Shown here piece after piece: positions 1 to 7,367 of a stretch of 16,865 nucleotides of DNA. The stretch lies in assembly GCA_021805265.1 (NCBI GenBank), contig JAJZFR010000107.1:1-16865 (forward strand). The letters are read 5' to 3'. The notes beneath the pieces were generated by a model. That model did not search any database. It was not told where the DNA came from and saw nothing but the letters and a program-made list of their open reading frames with translations. Source of the DNA: Acidobacteriota bacterium (GTDB lineage Bacteria; Acidobacteriota; Terriglobia; Terriglobales; Acidobacteriaceae). Numbering within the stretch: the stretch's first letter is position 1; the number at the start of each line of letters is the position of its first letter. The translations under genes and the position numbers were made by a program.

Positions 1-703
1 CTGCATCCGGATCGATCACCGTAATCTCCGACTCCGGCGCAGACCTATATGCGCCAGGATTCGGATACACATGCGTCACCAGCAATCGCTTTCCATCTGC
101 GGCCATCGTCAGGTAGCTGGCTCCACGACCGGCCACCAGGCGTCGCTGCTCGTTACCCGTCTTCGCGTCCAGCACCGCGACATCGCTGCTGATCCGATTG
201 GCTACAAAGATGCGCGCGCCGCTTCGATCGACTGCGATCCCGGTCGGCTCCGCTCCTACGTGCCAGCTCGCGGTGACCTGCATCCGCCGCGTATCCACGA
301 CGGCAACGCGGTCCTCCCAACTGCTGGCTACATACAGCTTGTCCCCCCCTGGCGATAAAACAAATCCTCGCGGCACGCGACCCACCGCAATCCGTTTCAG
401 CACGCGACCGCTCAACGCATCCAACACCTGCACCTCGCCAGATTCCTGGCAAAGCACATACAGGCGCGCGCCATCGCGGGAAAACAACATCTCGACCGGA
501 GAGGCGTACCGCTCGACCGGAGTCGCTCGCACTTCATCCTGATCGTCCTCGTTTCCAGCCTCTCGCGCATTCGCCATTCCAGCACCGCCCGTCGCAGGCG
601 CAGCTCGCTTCGCCGCCGCACGCACAGCACGCACGCTCAATCCCGCATACGCCGCCAGCACTATCGCCACCAGCAGCACAGAAGCCCTCACCCGTCGGCT
701 CAT
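1..703 (-). CDS. YVTN-type beta-propeller protein, secreted or membrane-anchored (partial, C-terminus beyond window)
   Basis: The reading frame opens with ATG at 703 and stays open for 234 codons to the window edge, so only the N-terminal part is seen. Residues 8-21 are hydrophobic (VLLVAIVLAAYAGL) after an Arg-rich start, which fits a signal peptide or anchor. A low-complexity linker follows, rich in Ala and then acidic. From about residue 65 there are repeats with the YVTN pattern: LYVLCQESGEVQVLD, KLYVASSWEDRVAVVD and IFVANRISSDVAVLD, each preceded by Pro-x-Gly and a 'S/D-x-x-G' turn. Such repeats form extracytoplasmic propellers; no enzymatic function can be named. The ATG overlaps the TGA of the upstream CRTAC1-like gene (ATGA), so it is the fourth and last visible gene of a coupled operon. 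Some propellers of this kind carry cytochrome domains further on, which cannot be tested here. Confidence 0.8.
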   Translation of the reverse strand, partial: MSRRVRASVLLVAIVLAAYAGLSVRAVRAAAKRAAPATGGAGMANAREAGNEDDQDEVRATPVERYASPVEMLFSRDGARLYVLCQESGEVQVLDALSGRVLKRIAVGRVPRGFVLSPGGDKLYVASSWEDRVAVVDTRRMQVTASWHVGAEPTGIAVDRSGARIFVANRISSDVAVLDAKTGNEQRRLVAGRGASYLTMAADGKRLLVTHVYPNPGAYRSAPESEITVIDPDA

Positions 704-2397
704 TTCGGCTCCTCCACCGTCATCACACGGTCCACAGGCACTGCCTTCAGCGTCTGTTCACGACCGCTCGGCCACCGAATCTCCATCTTCTCCACCACCG
801 CTGCCGTACCCAGGCCAAAATGGAGCCGCCCGTCATTCTGCGACAGATATCCGGAGGACGCCACGCGTTCCTGCATCTGTTGCTTGCCCCCGGCGTATAT
901 CGTCACGCGCGCGCCAATTCCGTCTCGATTGCTTTTGCTTCCTGTCAGCTTCAACTCCAGCCAATGCCCCGTATCGGTCGATACGTTTCTCACCAGCGTC
1001 CCGCGTGCTCCAAGATTCACGACAAATGCGCTCACCTTCCCGTTGTTCTCGTAATCCGCAAAACAGGCTCCCCGCGCCACCGTGCGCACACTCAACACCT
1101 TGCCAGCCTGTTCCGAAACATCCTTGAACTGCCCGCCTCCCAGACCTCGAAAAACCGTATGCTCCTGCGGAATCATTTGAATCAATCCACCATGAAAGAC
1201 AAGAATGTCCAGTTGCCCATCATTGTCGAAGTCATATATCCCGGACCCCCAGCTCACATACTGCGCATTGGCCTGCGATACCCCGTTGCGCGCGCCGATG
1301 TCGTCAAAACCAAGTTTTCCGTCGTTGCGCAAGAGCCGGTTATAGTGTGAGTCGGTCACGAACAGGTCCATCAGCCCACGACCCTCCAGGTCGGCAAAGA
1401 CAGGGCCCATCGCGCCGGTATTTTCTCCGTTCTGGCCATAGGCCGCTCCGGCATCATTCGCAATCTCTTCAAAGGTTCCGTCGTGCTTGTTGTGAAAGAG
1501 AAAATTCTCCGTCCGATCATTCGCCACATAGATATCCGGCCAGCCATCGCCGTCAAAATCCGCCGCGGTCACTCCCATCGTCCGGCCAATATACGCCCCG
1601 ATGCCCGACTTATCGGTTACATCCGTAAAGGTTCCGTCGCAGTTGTTGTGGTAAAGACGGTTTGTTTCCCCTTCGTAATCCAGCGGCCCTGGGTAGTTAT
1701 CTGCCGCATAAAATGCCCGATACTTCGGATCGAACTTCACATAACGGCCTACAAACAGATCGACGCAGCCATCTCGGTCATAGTCCAGCCAAGTCGAACT
1801 GATCGACCACCCATCCACCTTGATCCCGGACTTCGCAGTTACATCTTCAAACTTGCCATTGCCTAGATTGTGATAAAGAATCACCTTTCCATAACCTGTC
1901 ACCAGCAAATCTTCAAAGCCATCGTTGTCATAGTCCGCCGCTGTAACCGCATCGCCGTACATGGCAGGAGCCAATCCTGCCTGCCACGTGACATCCGTAA
2001 ATTTTCCGTTCCCGTCATTGCGATATAAGTGGTTGTGCGGCATCTCGGCTGGCTTGTTCTTCAGCGGATACGGGTGCATCGAGTCGTCCAGCGGACGGCC
2101 ATTCACCACATACAGGTCCGGCAACCCATCGTTGTTGTAGTCAAACCACAAACACCCAGCACCCGTTCCCTCCAGCAGAGAACCAAGCTTGCGCGAACCA
2201 AAACTGTGCACAAAATCAATACCTGCGGCATCCGTCGCATCTTCAAATCGAATCACCGACTGCTTCGCAGCGCTCGAAGCCGATGCCCGTGCTGCGCTCG
2301 CTTCCTTCGATACACCCGCAACGGACCCACCGGATGACTGCCCCGCGGCAGCAGTCGCAATCAGCAAAATCCACACACCACACAGACATGCCTTCAC
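700..2397 (-). CDS. CRTAC1-like secreted protein: FG-GAP/VCBS repeats with C-terminal ASPIC/UnbV domain
   Basis: The 565-residue product starts at GTG 2397, which has a good ribosome site (GGAGG, 7-nt spacer) and overlaps the upstream stop as GTGA. Residues 1-19 form a signal peptide ending near AAAGQ. Six clear calcium-binding FG-GAP/VCBS loops of the D-x-D/N-x-D/N-G-x-x-D kind begin near residues 86, 155, 205, 280, 336 (degenerate) and 389, with a decayed seventh near 448. These build an integrin-like seven-bladed propeller. Residues 478-555 match the ASPIC/UnbV domain (WLELKLTG, NRDGIGARV, SGYLSQND, LHFGLG, IRWPSG). The family is very common in Acidobacteriota and Planctomycetota, is exported, and has no proven biochemical role. 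It sits between two other secreted propeller proteins, so a surface or periplasmic assembly is plausible, but that is inference. Confidence 0.9.
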   Translation of the reverse strand: MKACLCGVWILLIATAAAGQSSGGSVAGVSKEASAARASASSAAKQSVIRFEDATDAAGIDFVHSFGSRKLGSLLEGTGAGCLWFDYNNDGLPDLYVVNGRPLDDSMHPYPLKNKPAEMPHNHLYRNDGNGKFTDVTWQAGLAPAMYGDAVTAADYDNDGFEDLLVTGYGKVILYHNLGNGKFEDVTAKSGIKVDGWSISSTWLDYDRDGCVDLFVGRYVKFDPKYRAFYAADNYPGPLDYEGETNRLYHNNCDGTFTDVTDKSGIGAYIGRTMGVTAADFDGDGWPDIYVANDRTENFLFHNKHDGTFEEIANDAGAAYGQNGENTGAMGPVFADLEGRGLMDLFVTDSHYNRLLRNDGKLGFDDIGARNGVSQANAQYVSWGSGIYDFDNDGQLDILVFHGGLIQMIPQEHTVFRGLGGGQFKDVSEQAGKVLSVRTVARGACFADYENNGKVSAFVVNLGARGTLVRNVSTDTGHWLELKLTGSKSNRDGIGARVTIYAGGKQQMQERVASSGYLSQNDGRLHFGLGTAAVVEKMEIRWPSGREQTLKAVPVDRVMTVEEPK

Positions 2398-3875
2398 TTC
2401 TGTACCTCCGCATCGCCACTCAGATTCACAGGAATCGGCGTCTTCAGCAGTACGCCTGGAATACGATTCTCCGGCGCTCGCTCTGGCCCGCTGTGACAGC
2501 CCACACAGATGCGCTGCTCTCCGCTCCGCGCCCAGAACCAGCCTCGCTCCGCACGCACAACCTCTCCTCGCGCATCGAGCAATGCAAAGCGAATCGCCTT
2601 GTCTCCCGGCACCGTCACAAAATACGAACCGTCCTCGGCGATCGGAGCCGTGCCCAGCACAACCGCTCGACCATCACCTCCCAGCGCTTCCACTCGCACC
2701 TCCGCTGGCACTGTCGCCAGATCCCCATCGCGTGAAATCCGCACATCGAGCGCCATCAGATTCGCCGTTGTCCAGGGATGCAGCGCAGTCGGATGACGCC
2801 GCGGAGTGACCCGAGCCTCAACCACCACTGGCTCCACAAGATTCACTCCCCTCTGTGCGTACAGCGGCTTCAACCGCTTTGTCCCAGGACGCATCTCCAT
2901 CAGCGAAAAGTACCCACGCGCGGTACGTCGCGCAGAAAATACCCAGTCGCCCTCGCGCGTCTCCGCCAACCCCGCATACTCGGCCGCAGGTGCCGCCACC
3001 GCAGCCTCCTCCGAGAGCGGCGAACTGAATCGTCCCAGCTTCCTGCCATGCGTAAACAGCACATCACCAGCCATGCTCCCGTGCATCAACTGCCGACCGC
3101 CCCACCGCCCACCCAGCTTCTGCGCCTCCTCGTGATCGCAACGATACGACTCCACGCCACTGCCGTCGGAATAGACCAGATAAAGTTCAGGAAGCCTGGG
3201 GGACGCGCCAGAACCTGCATCGACCGCTCCCATCGGAAAACCCGTCTCGAACAGAATTCGACCATCTGCCAGTACATCTTCCGCCATCACGTCCACCGGC
3301 GCGCCAGCCGTCCCCAGATGCGTCAGTGGAAGACGCTCCGTCCCGTCAAAGAGCGCCGCTTCCAATTCCGACCCATGCTCCGTTTCACGCGAATACACCA
3401 GTCGCCGACCAGGCAGATACAGCGGATGAAAATAATCCTCATCCCCGCCGATCACCTTCCGAAACTTGTGCTCGGCTAACTCCAGCTCCCATATCTGCCA
3501 GTGATCCGCAGCCCTCTTCTTCCCCGCAAACAGAACCGACTTCCCGTCAAAATCCACATTTGCATCTGCTGAAGCGGCAAACTCCGGAGCCAGCGGCGTC
3601 GCCTCGCCCGCACGCACCAGCAGCAAATGCACTCCATCGGGATACAGCTTGTCCGCCGCGGACGCATGCTTCCTGCCGATTGCAGTTTCCGATTTGCTGC
3701 GCAGTTCAGCCCCTGGATATTGAACTTTCGCTGCCGCGCTCACAATCACCACCGGCGGAAGCGACGGGTCCGTCGAAGCCACTGGCGCAGCCGGCGCCTG
3801 CGAGGTATGCACCGCAAATCCACACAGCAGCACGGCTGCCGCGCAAGCCATTCCCGCCCATTCTGTCGCTCTCAT
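2394..3875 (-). CDS. Secreted propeller protein with C-terminal haem-c motif (hydrazine-synthase-alpha-like)
   Basis: The 493-residue product has an N-terminal hydrophobic stretch (about residues 8-22, AGMACAAAVLLCGFAV) that should direct export. The body holds WD40/TolB-like strand-turn repeats, for example FDGKSVLFAGKK (109-120), PGRRLVYSRE (155-164), ADGRILFETGF (203-213) and WVFSARR (311-317). A beta-sandwich-like section follows (about 375-445: VRVEALGGDGRAV, IAEDGSYFVTVPGDKAIRFALLDARG). A single haem-binding CVGCH lies at 457-461, followed by SGPERAPEN. The order 'EDGSYxVxVP...FxLLD...GEQRxCVGCH...APEN' is the one I recall in proteins annotated with the hydrazine synthase alpha middle domain. 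That is a fold-level resemblance and not evidence of anammox. It starts with ATGA overlap on the DAHP synthase stop and ends with GTGA overlap on the CRTAC1-like gene. Confidence 0.75.
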   Translation of the reverse strand: MRATEWAGMACAAAVLLCGFAVHTSQAPAAPVASTDPSLPPVVIVSAAAKVQYPGAELRSKSETAIGRKHASAADKLYPDGVHLLLVRAGEATPLAPEFAASADANVDFDGKSVLFAGKKRAADHWQIWELELAEHKFRKVIGGDEDYFHPLYLPGRRLVYSRETEHGSELEAALFDGTERLPLTHLGTAGAPVDVMAEDVLADGRILFETGFPMGAVDAGSGASPRLPELYLVYSDGSGVESYRCDHEEAQKLGGRWGGRQLMHGSMAGDVLFTHGRKLGRFSSPLSEEAAVAAPAAEYAGLAETREGDWVFSARRTARGYFSLMEMRPGTKRLKPLYAQRGVNLVEPVVVEARVTPRRHPTALHPWTTANLMALDVRISRDGDLATVPAEVRVEALGGDGRAVVLGTAPIAEDGSYFVTVPGDKAIRFALLDARGEVVRAERGWFWARSGEQRICVGCHSGPERAPENRIPGVLLKTPIPVNLSGDAEVQK

Positions 3876-4951
3876 CGCAAGGACCCCGTTTCCGTACTTT
3901 CGCTCCCGGCGGTGATCCTTTCACCGTAGCTTTCTCTCAACGAAAAGCCACTCGAACGAATGCCAGACGCTACAGACAATGAACGAAACTGCTCTCGCTC
4001 ATCTCTGCTCCACGCCCCGCGACCTGCGAGCGCAATCCAGGGCTTCAGACCCATCATCATTGCCTCAAATTGTTCCAGCGTCAGTGACTGCTCTCCGTCG
4101 CTCCACGCCTGCTCCGGCTCAGGATGCACCTCAACAATCAGCCCATCCGCGCCAGCCGCTACCCCCACCCGCGCATATCCTGACACCAACTCGCGATAGC
4201 CGGCCGCATGACTCGGATCGACAATCACCGGCAGATGACTGATCTGCTTCAGCAGCACGATTGCGCCCGCATCCAGCGTGTTCCGCGTTGCCGTTTCAAA
4301 GCTCCGGATACCTCGCTCGCAAAGCATCACGTTCGGGTTGCCGTGCGACACAATACACTGTGCCGAACGCAGCAAGTCGCCCACCGTAGCCATCATGCCT
4401 CGCTTCAACAGAATCGGACGGCGCGAGTGCGCCGCTGCCTCCAGCAGCGCGTAGTTTTCCATATTGCGAGAGCCAATCTGCAGTATGTCGGCATACGACG
4501 CCACCAGCGGCACGTCCGCCTCGCAGATCACCTCCGTCACAATCGCAAGGCCCGTCGCCGCGCGCGCACGCGCCAGCATCCGCAGACCTTCCATGCCCAG
4601 ACCTTGAAAGGAATAAGGAGAGCTGCGCGGCTTGAATGCGCCACCACGCAGTATCTGTGCCCCGGCTCGACACACTCGCTCGGCTGTGGACAGCAGTTGC
4701 CGCTCCGTTTCCACGGAACACGGACCTGCCATGGTGACAAACGCATCACCGCCGATCTCGATGTCAAGCACGTGAAGGATTGTGCGCGGCCGCTTCGGGC
4801 CAATCAAACAATCCTGGGCATCGGCAAACTGTTCCTGCCAACCATCACGCACCTTCCACAACTCCGTTCTGGGGAAGAGCGAAGTCCAGATTAGCGCTCT
4901 GTTTCGCAATGCGCTTCCATCCAAAGATCGAGGTCGCGCAAATTTATACAT
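3872..4951 (-). CDS. aroF: 3-deoxy-7-phosphoheptulonate (DAHP) synthase, type I-beta (AroF family)
   Basis: DAHP synthase condenses phosphoenolpyruvate with erythrose 4-phosphate, the first step of the shikimate pathway, in the cytoplasm. Family motifs are intact: AGPCSVE (75-81, metal Cys78), GGAFKPRSSPYSFQG (103-117), LQIGSRNMEN (157-166), LLKRG (181-185), CERGIRSFE (211-219), DPSH (245-248, metal His248), EVHP (metal Glu274) and SDGEQSL (metal Asp285). The barrel fills about 64-305. The first ~62 residues do not look like the ferredoxin-like/ACT regulatory domain of AroF enzymes, and ~55 extra residues follow the barrel. The start is uncertain: ATG 4951 has no clear Shine-Dalgarno, whereas GTG at residue 34 (4852) has GGAG 9 nt upstream. 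The stop overlaps the next start (ATGA), placing the enzyme at the head of an operon of secreted proteins. A specialised second copy is possible. Confidence 0.88.
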   Translation of the reverse strand: MYKFARPRSLDGSALRNRALIWTSLFPRTELWKVRDGWQEQFADAQDCLIGPKRPRTILHVLDIEIGGDAFVTMAGPCSVETERQLLSTAERVCRAGAQILRGGAFKPRSSPYSFQGLGMEGLRMLARARAATGLAIVTEVICEADVPLVASYADILQIGSRNMENYALLEAAAHSRRPILLKRGMMATVGDLLRSAQCIVSHGNPNVMLCERGIRSFETATRNTLDAGAIVLLKQISHLPVIVDPSHAAGYRELVSGYARVGVAAGADGLIVEVHPEPEQAWSDGEQSLTLEQFEAMMMGLKPWIALAGRGAWSRDEREQFRSLSVASGIRSSGFSLRESYGERITAGSESTETGSLR

Positions 4952-5075
4952 TCAATCGTGCATGGCTCGTCTATCGCCGATCCAGTCACACATCTCTGCA
5001 AGCACAACCGCGCACAGAGAGGCAGATTGCATTCGTCGACCCATCGCTTCACAACACACATCTGTCATGCGCAAC

Positions 5076-5091
5076 TGTGATTCAGGTCACA
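5076..5091. promoter_or_regulatory. CRP-type palindrome TGTGA-N6-TCACA
   Basis: The sequence TGTGATTCAGGTCACA is an exact match to the CRP/FNR-superfamily inverted-repeat core TGTGA-N6-TCACA. It lies in the divergent region, 125 bp from the DAHP synthase ATG and about 330 bp before the decahaem cytochrome start, with repeat copy A between it and the latter. A second exact match is at 14367-14382. Operator function is inferred from the consensus and intergenic position. Confidence 0.55.
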
Positions 5092-5190
5092 TGCAGCGGC
5101 ACAAAAGAAAACCTATCCTACAGAACCTGTAGAGCGTATTTCATAAAACAAGACGAAGGTGGAACGATCCCGCAGGAGAGACGCAAACAA

Positions 5191-5301
5191 GAGCGTGTTT
5201 CATCAATAAACAAGGGGCTGAAGCCGCCCGTATCAGACCCGCGATCAAAGCGGGGCTGACGAACCGCAACGAAGCCACCGAGGTATAGATGAAACACGCT
5301 C
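5191..5301 (+). repeat. Dispersed palindromic repeat, copy A (111 bp, 13-bp terminal inverted repeats)
   Basis: The element begins GAGCGTGTTTCAT and ends ATGAAACACGCTC, a perfect 13-bp terminal inverted repeat. Inside is the hairpin CCCGC-gatcaaa-GCGGG at about 5239-5255. Copy C at 14405-14515 is the same length, in opposite orientation, and identical at 100 of 111 positions by hand alignment. It contains no gene. It resembles a non-autonomous MITE or a REP/BIME-like element. No target-site duplication is obvious. Confidence 0.85.
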
Positions 5302-5318
5302 AAAGCATCTCTCCTGCA

Positions 5319-5356
5319 ATTCATCGGAGCCGTCTTTGCATGGATGAAGCACCCTC
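5319..5356 (+). repeat. Repeat module beside copy A: 23-bp block plus degenerate terminal repeat
   Basis: The 23 bases at 5319-5341 recur exactly at 7214-7236, next to copy B. Here the block is followed by ATGAAGCACCCTC (5344-5356), which differs at two positions from the terminal repeat ATGAAACACGCTC. At copy B the same block is followed by the opposite terminal repeat. The family is therefore a mosaic of recombining modules. Confidence 0.65.
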
Positions 5357-5422
5357 TGAGATATGCCATTCCAGTTCATCTGGAAACCGAACATTTGCAC
5401 AAGCCCGCTCCGGAGGAACAGC

Positions 5423-6424
5423 ATGCAGAGGTTGAGAGTGTTATCACGCCACGCGAAGACAGAGGAAATCCTCCTCAGCCGTTTTTGCAATCATCCATCG
5501 CGCTCCGGCTACATCGGGAATCTTTTCATTCTGTTTTTGGCATTCACAATTTTCGGCTTCGCTGCTCTCCACGCAGAAAGCCCCGTACAGCACACTGGAG
5601 GCGCTGCACAAAAGCAGGACAGCGCGACCCCATCCGACTTTGTCGGGTCCACAGCCTGTCTCACATGCCACAAGGATGTGAACGATCAATCCAGCTCCGG
5701 TCCTCACTCCAGTCACACTCACAACGGAAAAAACATCCCCTGCGAAACCTGTCATGGTCCAGGCAGAAAACATGTCGAGTCTGGCGGTGACACGGCAAAC
5801 ATCTTTGTCTTCAAAGGTGCGCAAAACAGCGATGAGGACGGCGTCTGTCTCCGATGCCATGCTGGATCACTGCCCAATTTCAAAGATTCTGCCCATCGCG
5901 AAGCCGACGTCGGGTGCGTCGGGTGCCACAGCATACATGCCTTCAAAAATGAAAAACTCCTGCTCAAGCAGCCCGAGACTACTCTTTGCGAAACGTGTCA
6001 CCGACAGGTAAAGTCAGCCTTTGAACAACCATCCCATCACAAGGTCAATGAAGGTGCGATTGCCTGCACCGACTGTCACGATCCGCACAGTACGGACCGC
6101 GCACAGGGAACCATCGCAGTCGCCCATCAGAATCAGATTTGCATCAATTGCCACAACGATGCCGCAGGCCCCTTCGTCGATGAACATCCTCCGGTGAAAA
6201 CCGAAGGTTGCATCTCATGCCATGCTCCTCATGGATCGAAGAGTCCGCAACTGCTCACCATGGCCACACAGAACGATCTCTGCACGCAATGCCATACTGC
6301 AACGCCAAACTACACCGAGCCTGGAACAAAGCCGGTCCATGATCAGAAAACGCTCTTGCAGCCATGCACGTCATGCCACTCGCAGATACACGGCTCGAAC
6401 ACCAGCAGATTTTTCTTCAAATGA
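5423..6424 (+). CDS. Decahaem c-type cytochrome, DmsE/MtrA-like
   Basis: The 333-residue product carries exactly ten CXXCH haem sites, at residues 79, 107, 142, 165, 189, 215, 240, 263, 287 and 315. Count, spacing, length and the C-terminal HSQIHGSN motif fit the DmsE/MtrA family of periplasmic decahaem electron carriers. The start is ATG 5423, not the longer in-frame ATG 5363, because GGAGG (5412-5416) lies 6 nt before it. A basic N-terminal region of about 30 residues precedes the hydrophobic segment 30-50 (YIGNLFILFLAFTIFGFAALHA), a signal peptide or anchor. It is alone on the plus strand. MtrA/DmsE proteins normally insert into an MtrB-type barrel, and no MtrB-like gene is present; the only barrel is the porin-cytochrome at 12778-14295. 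Copy A and a CRP-type site lie upstream. Confidence 0.92.
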   Translation: MQRLRVLSRHAKTEEILLSRFCNHPSRSGYIGNLFILFLAFTIFGFAALHAESPVQHTGGAAQKQDSATPSDFVGSTACLTCHKDVNDQSSSGPHSSHTHNGKNIPCETCHGPGRKHVESGGDTANIFVFKGAQNSDEDGVCLRCHAGSLPNFKDSAHREADVGCVGCHSIHAFKNEKLLLKQPETTLCETCHRQVKSAFEQPSHHKVNEGAIACTDCHDPHSTDRAQGTIAVAHQNQICINCHNDAAGPFVDEHPPVKTEGCISCHAPHGSKSPQLLTMATQNDLCTQCHTATPNYTEPGTKPVHDQKTLLQPCTSCHSQIHGSNTSRFFFK

Positions 6425-6531
6425 TGGAGGTCGAACAGCCTCGCAGCCTGAACTCAGAGGATTCTGAGCTTGCAGGATAGCTGCATTCCAGAGCATCTTC
6501 GCTCTCAGTCATTCCAGGCAGGCAGCTGTTC

Positions 6532-6573
6532 GGCTGGCTTTTCGTTCAGAGAAAGCCACGCCGACACTTTTTT
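6532..6573 (+). terminator. Probable rho-independent terminator of the decahaem gene
   Basis: GGC TGGCTTT pairs with AAAGCCA (c) GCC, giving a 10-bp stem with one bulged C and a 10-nt loop (6532-6562). After GACAC comes a run of six T (6568-6573). The position, ~110 bp past the decahaem stop and before a convergent gene, suits a terminator, though the T-run is not immediately next to the stem. Confidence 0.45.
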
Positions 6574-6601
6574 CACTGTCTGCCTTCACAGGCGACAATC
6601 C

Positions 6602-6964
6602 TCAGCGCATTGCGCCATCCTTCATCCCACCCATGACGCCTGGCTTCTTTGTCACTTTGATCACATGGATTGACTTTCCATCTGCACTCACCTGCGCGAT
6701 CACTTCGACGTTATCTCCGTAATAGCCTTTCAGCGCAAGCGGGTTCTCAACGGACCAGACTTGTTGATGCGCATCGACCAGTACTGGCTGATTCCCATTT
6801 TCGATGCATTGTTTAACGCATCCAATGCCGTTGTCCATGTGCATGGCGCCGCACTTGGAGTCGCTGATGTAGCCCGTCAATGTGCGGCTCTTGGGGGCCT
6901 GTGCCAGAACACATCCTGGCACGACCAGAAAGCCTGTCAGCAGAACACGCGCGAAATACTTCAT
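6602..6964 (-). CDS. Small secreted protein of unknown function (acidobacterial type)
   Basis: The 120-residue product has a typical signal peptide (MKYFARVLLTGFLVVPGCVLA, likely cut after VLA at 21). The mature part starts RTLTGYISDSKCGAMH and has three cysteines (38, 49, 53) in C-x10-C-x3-C spacing, then a beta-rich stretch (PVLVDAHQQVWSVENP, LKGYYGDNVEVIAQVSADGKSIHVIKV) that could form a small OB-like barrel. I recall similar secreted proteins in Acidobacteria, with the 'ISDSKCGA' opening and a 'GHxVxVTG'-like core, but cannot assign a function. The Met- and Lys-rich tail (GVMGGMKDGAMR) is unusual and might bind metal, which is speculative. ATG 6964 follows a GGGGGA ribosome-site-like stretch by 7 nt. 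It converges on the decahaem gene. Confidence 0.8.
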   Translation of the reverse strand: MKYFARVLLTGFLVVPGCVLAQAPKSRTLTGYISDSKCGAMHMDNGIGCVKQCIENGNQPVLVDAHQQVWSVENPLALKGYYGDNVEVIAQVSADGKSIHVIKVTKKPGVMGGMKDGAMR

Positions 6965-7018
6965 CGGATTATCCCCCTGTCCTGACTTGAAAACACATCG
7001 TTGCGAAAATCTATACCA

Positions 7019-7153
7019 CTACTCGTCATTGAATGGCAAACGCCGGATCGACTCACCCTCATCCTGCTGCATCTCAAAGGGATCGCTCACCACGTCTTTT
7101 GCCGCGAGCGCCTCGTGCACCAGGAGACGCAGGCAGCACTCAAGCGTGCTTCC
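7019..7153 (-). pseudogene. Possible C-terminal gene fragment (44 codons, no start)
   Basis: In this frame the minus strand reads 44 codons with protein-like composition (CLRLLVHEALAAKDVV, then SDPFEMQQDEGESIRRLP) and ends at TAG 7019-7021. It is closed upstream by TGA at 7154-7156 and has no ATG. It lies between the small secreted gene and copy B. It may be the tail of a gene lost around the repeat insertion. I do not recognise the family, and chance is a real alternative. The rest of the 6965-7237 stretch shows nothing else. Confidence 0.2.
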
Positions 7154-7213
7154 TCAAAAGAAAAACCTTCAGTGATCCCACATGTAACGCGCAATCAATG
7201 CGGCTCTCAGGAC

Positions 7214-7236
7214 ATTCATCGGAGCCGTCTTTGCAT
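7214..7236 (+). repeat. 23-bp block identical to 5319-5341
   Basis: The same 23 bases occur beside copy A. Here they directly precede copy B, separated by one base. Preceding bases are also partly alike (CTCTC, five variable bases, then the block). Confidence 0.65.
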
Positions 7237-7237
7237 A

Positions 7238-7348
7238 GAGCGTGTTTCATAAACCAGGAAAAGCAGGAAATCCCTCGGATGAAACCCGCCATCAAAGCGG
7301 GTCTCAGAAAATCGGCCTGAGTCACTTTGGCATATATGAAACACGCTT
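7238..7348 (+). repeat. Dispersed palindromic repeat, copy B (diverged) with an extra terminal half-site
   Basis: It begins GAGCGTGTTTCAT and ends ATGAAACACGCTT, and keeps the central hairpin CCCGC-catcaaa-GCGGG. The rest of the interior differs from copies A and C, so it is a separate subfamily. A second right-hand terminal repeat with one mismatch, ATGACACACGCTC, follows at 7352-7364, four bases before the stop of the membrane protein gene. The copy lies just past the 3' end of that gene. Confidence 0.75.
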
Positions 7349-7367
7349 TATATGACACACGCTCTCT

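Noticed and set aside
2394..3875. True hydrazine synthase subunit
   Set aside because: Only one haem motif, no beta/gamma subunits and no anammox context; only fold-level resemblance is claimed.
5118..5369. 83-codon minus-strand frame containing LGGFVAVRQPRFDRGSD
   Set aside because: It is the translation of repeat copy A; nearly the same peptide arises from copy C, so it reflects the repeat and not a gene.
5363..5422. Longer start for the decahaem cytochrome
   Set aside because: The extra 20 residues precede a strong GGAGG site that fits ATG 5423, and they add nothing like a signal peptide.
6453..6468. CTCAGA-GGAT-TCTGAG hairpin after the decahaem gene
   Set aside because: Short stem with no T-run; the structure at 6532-6573 is a better terminator.
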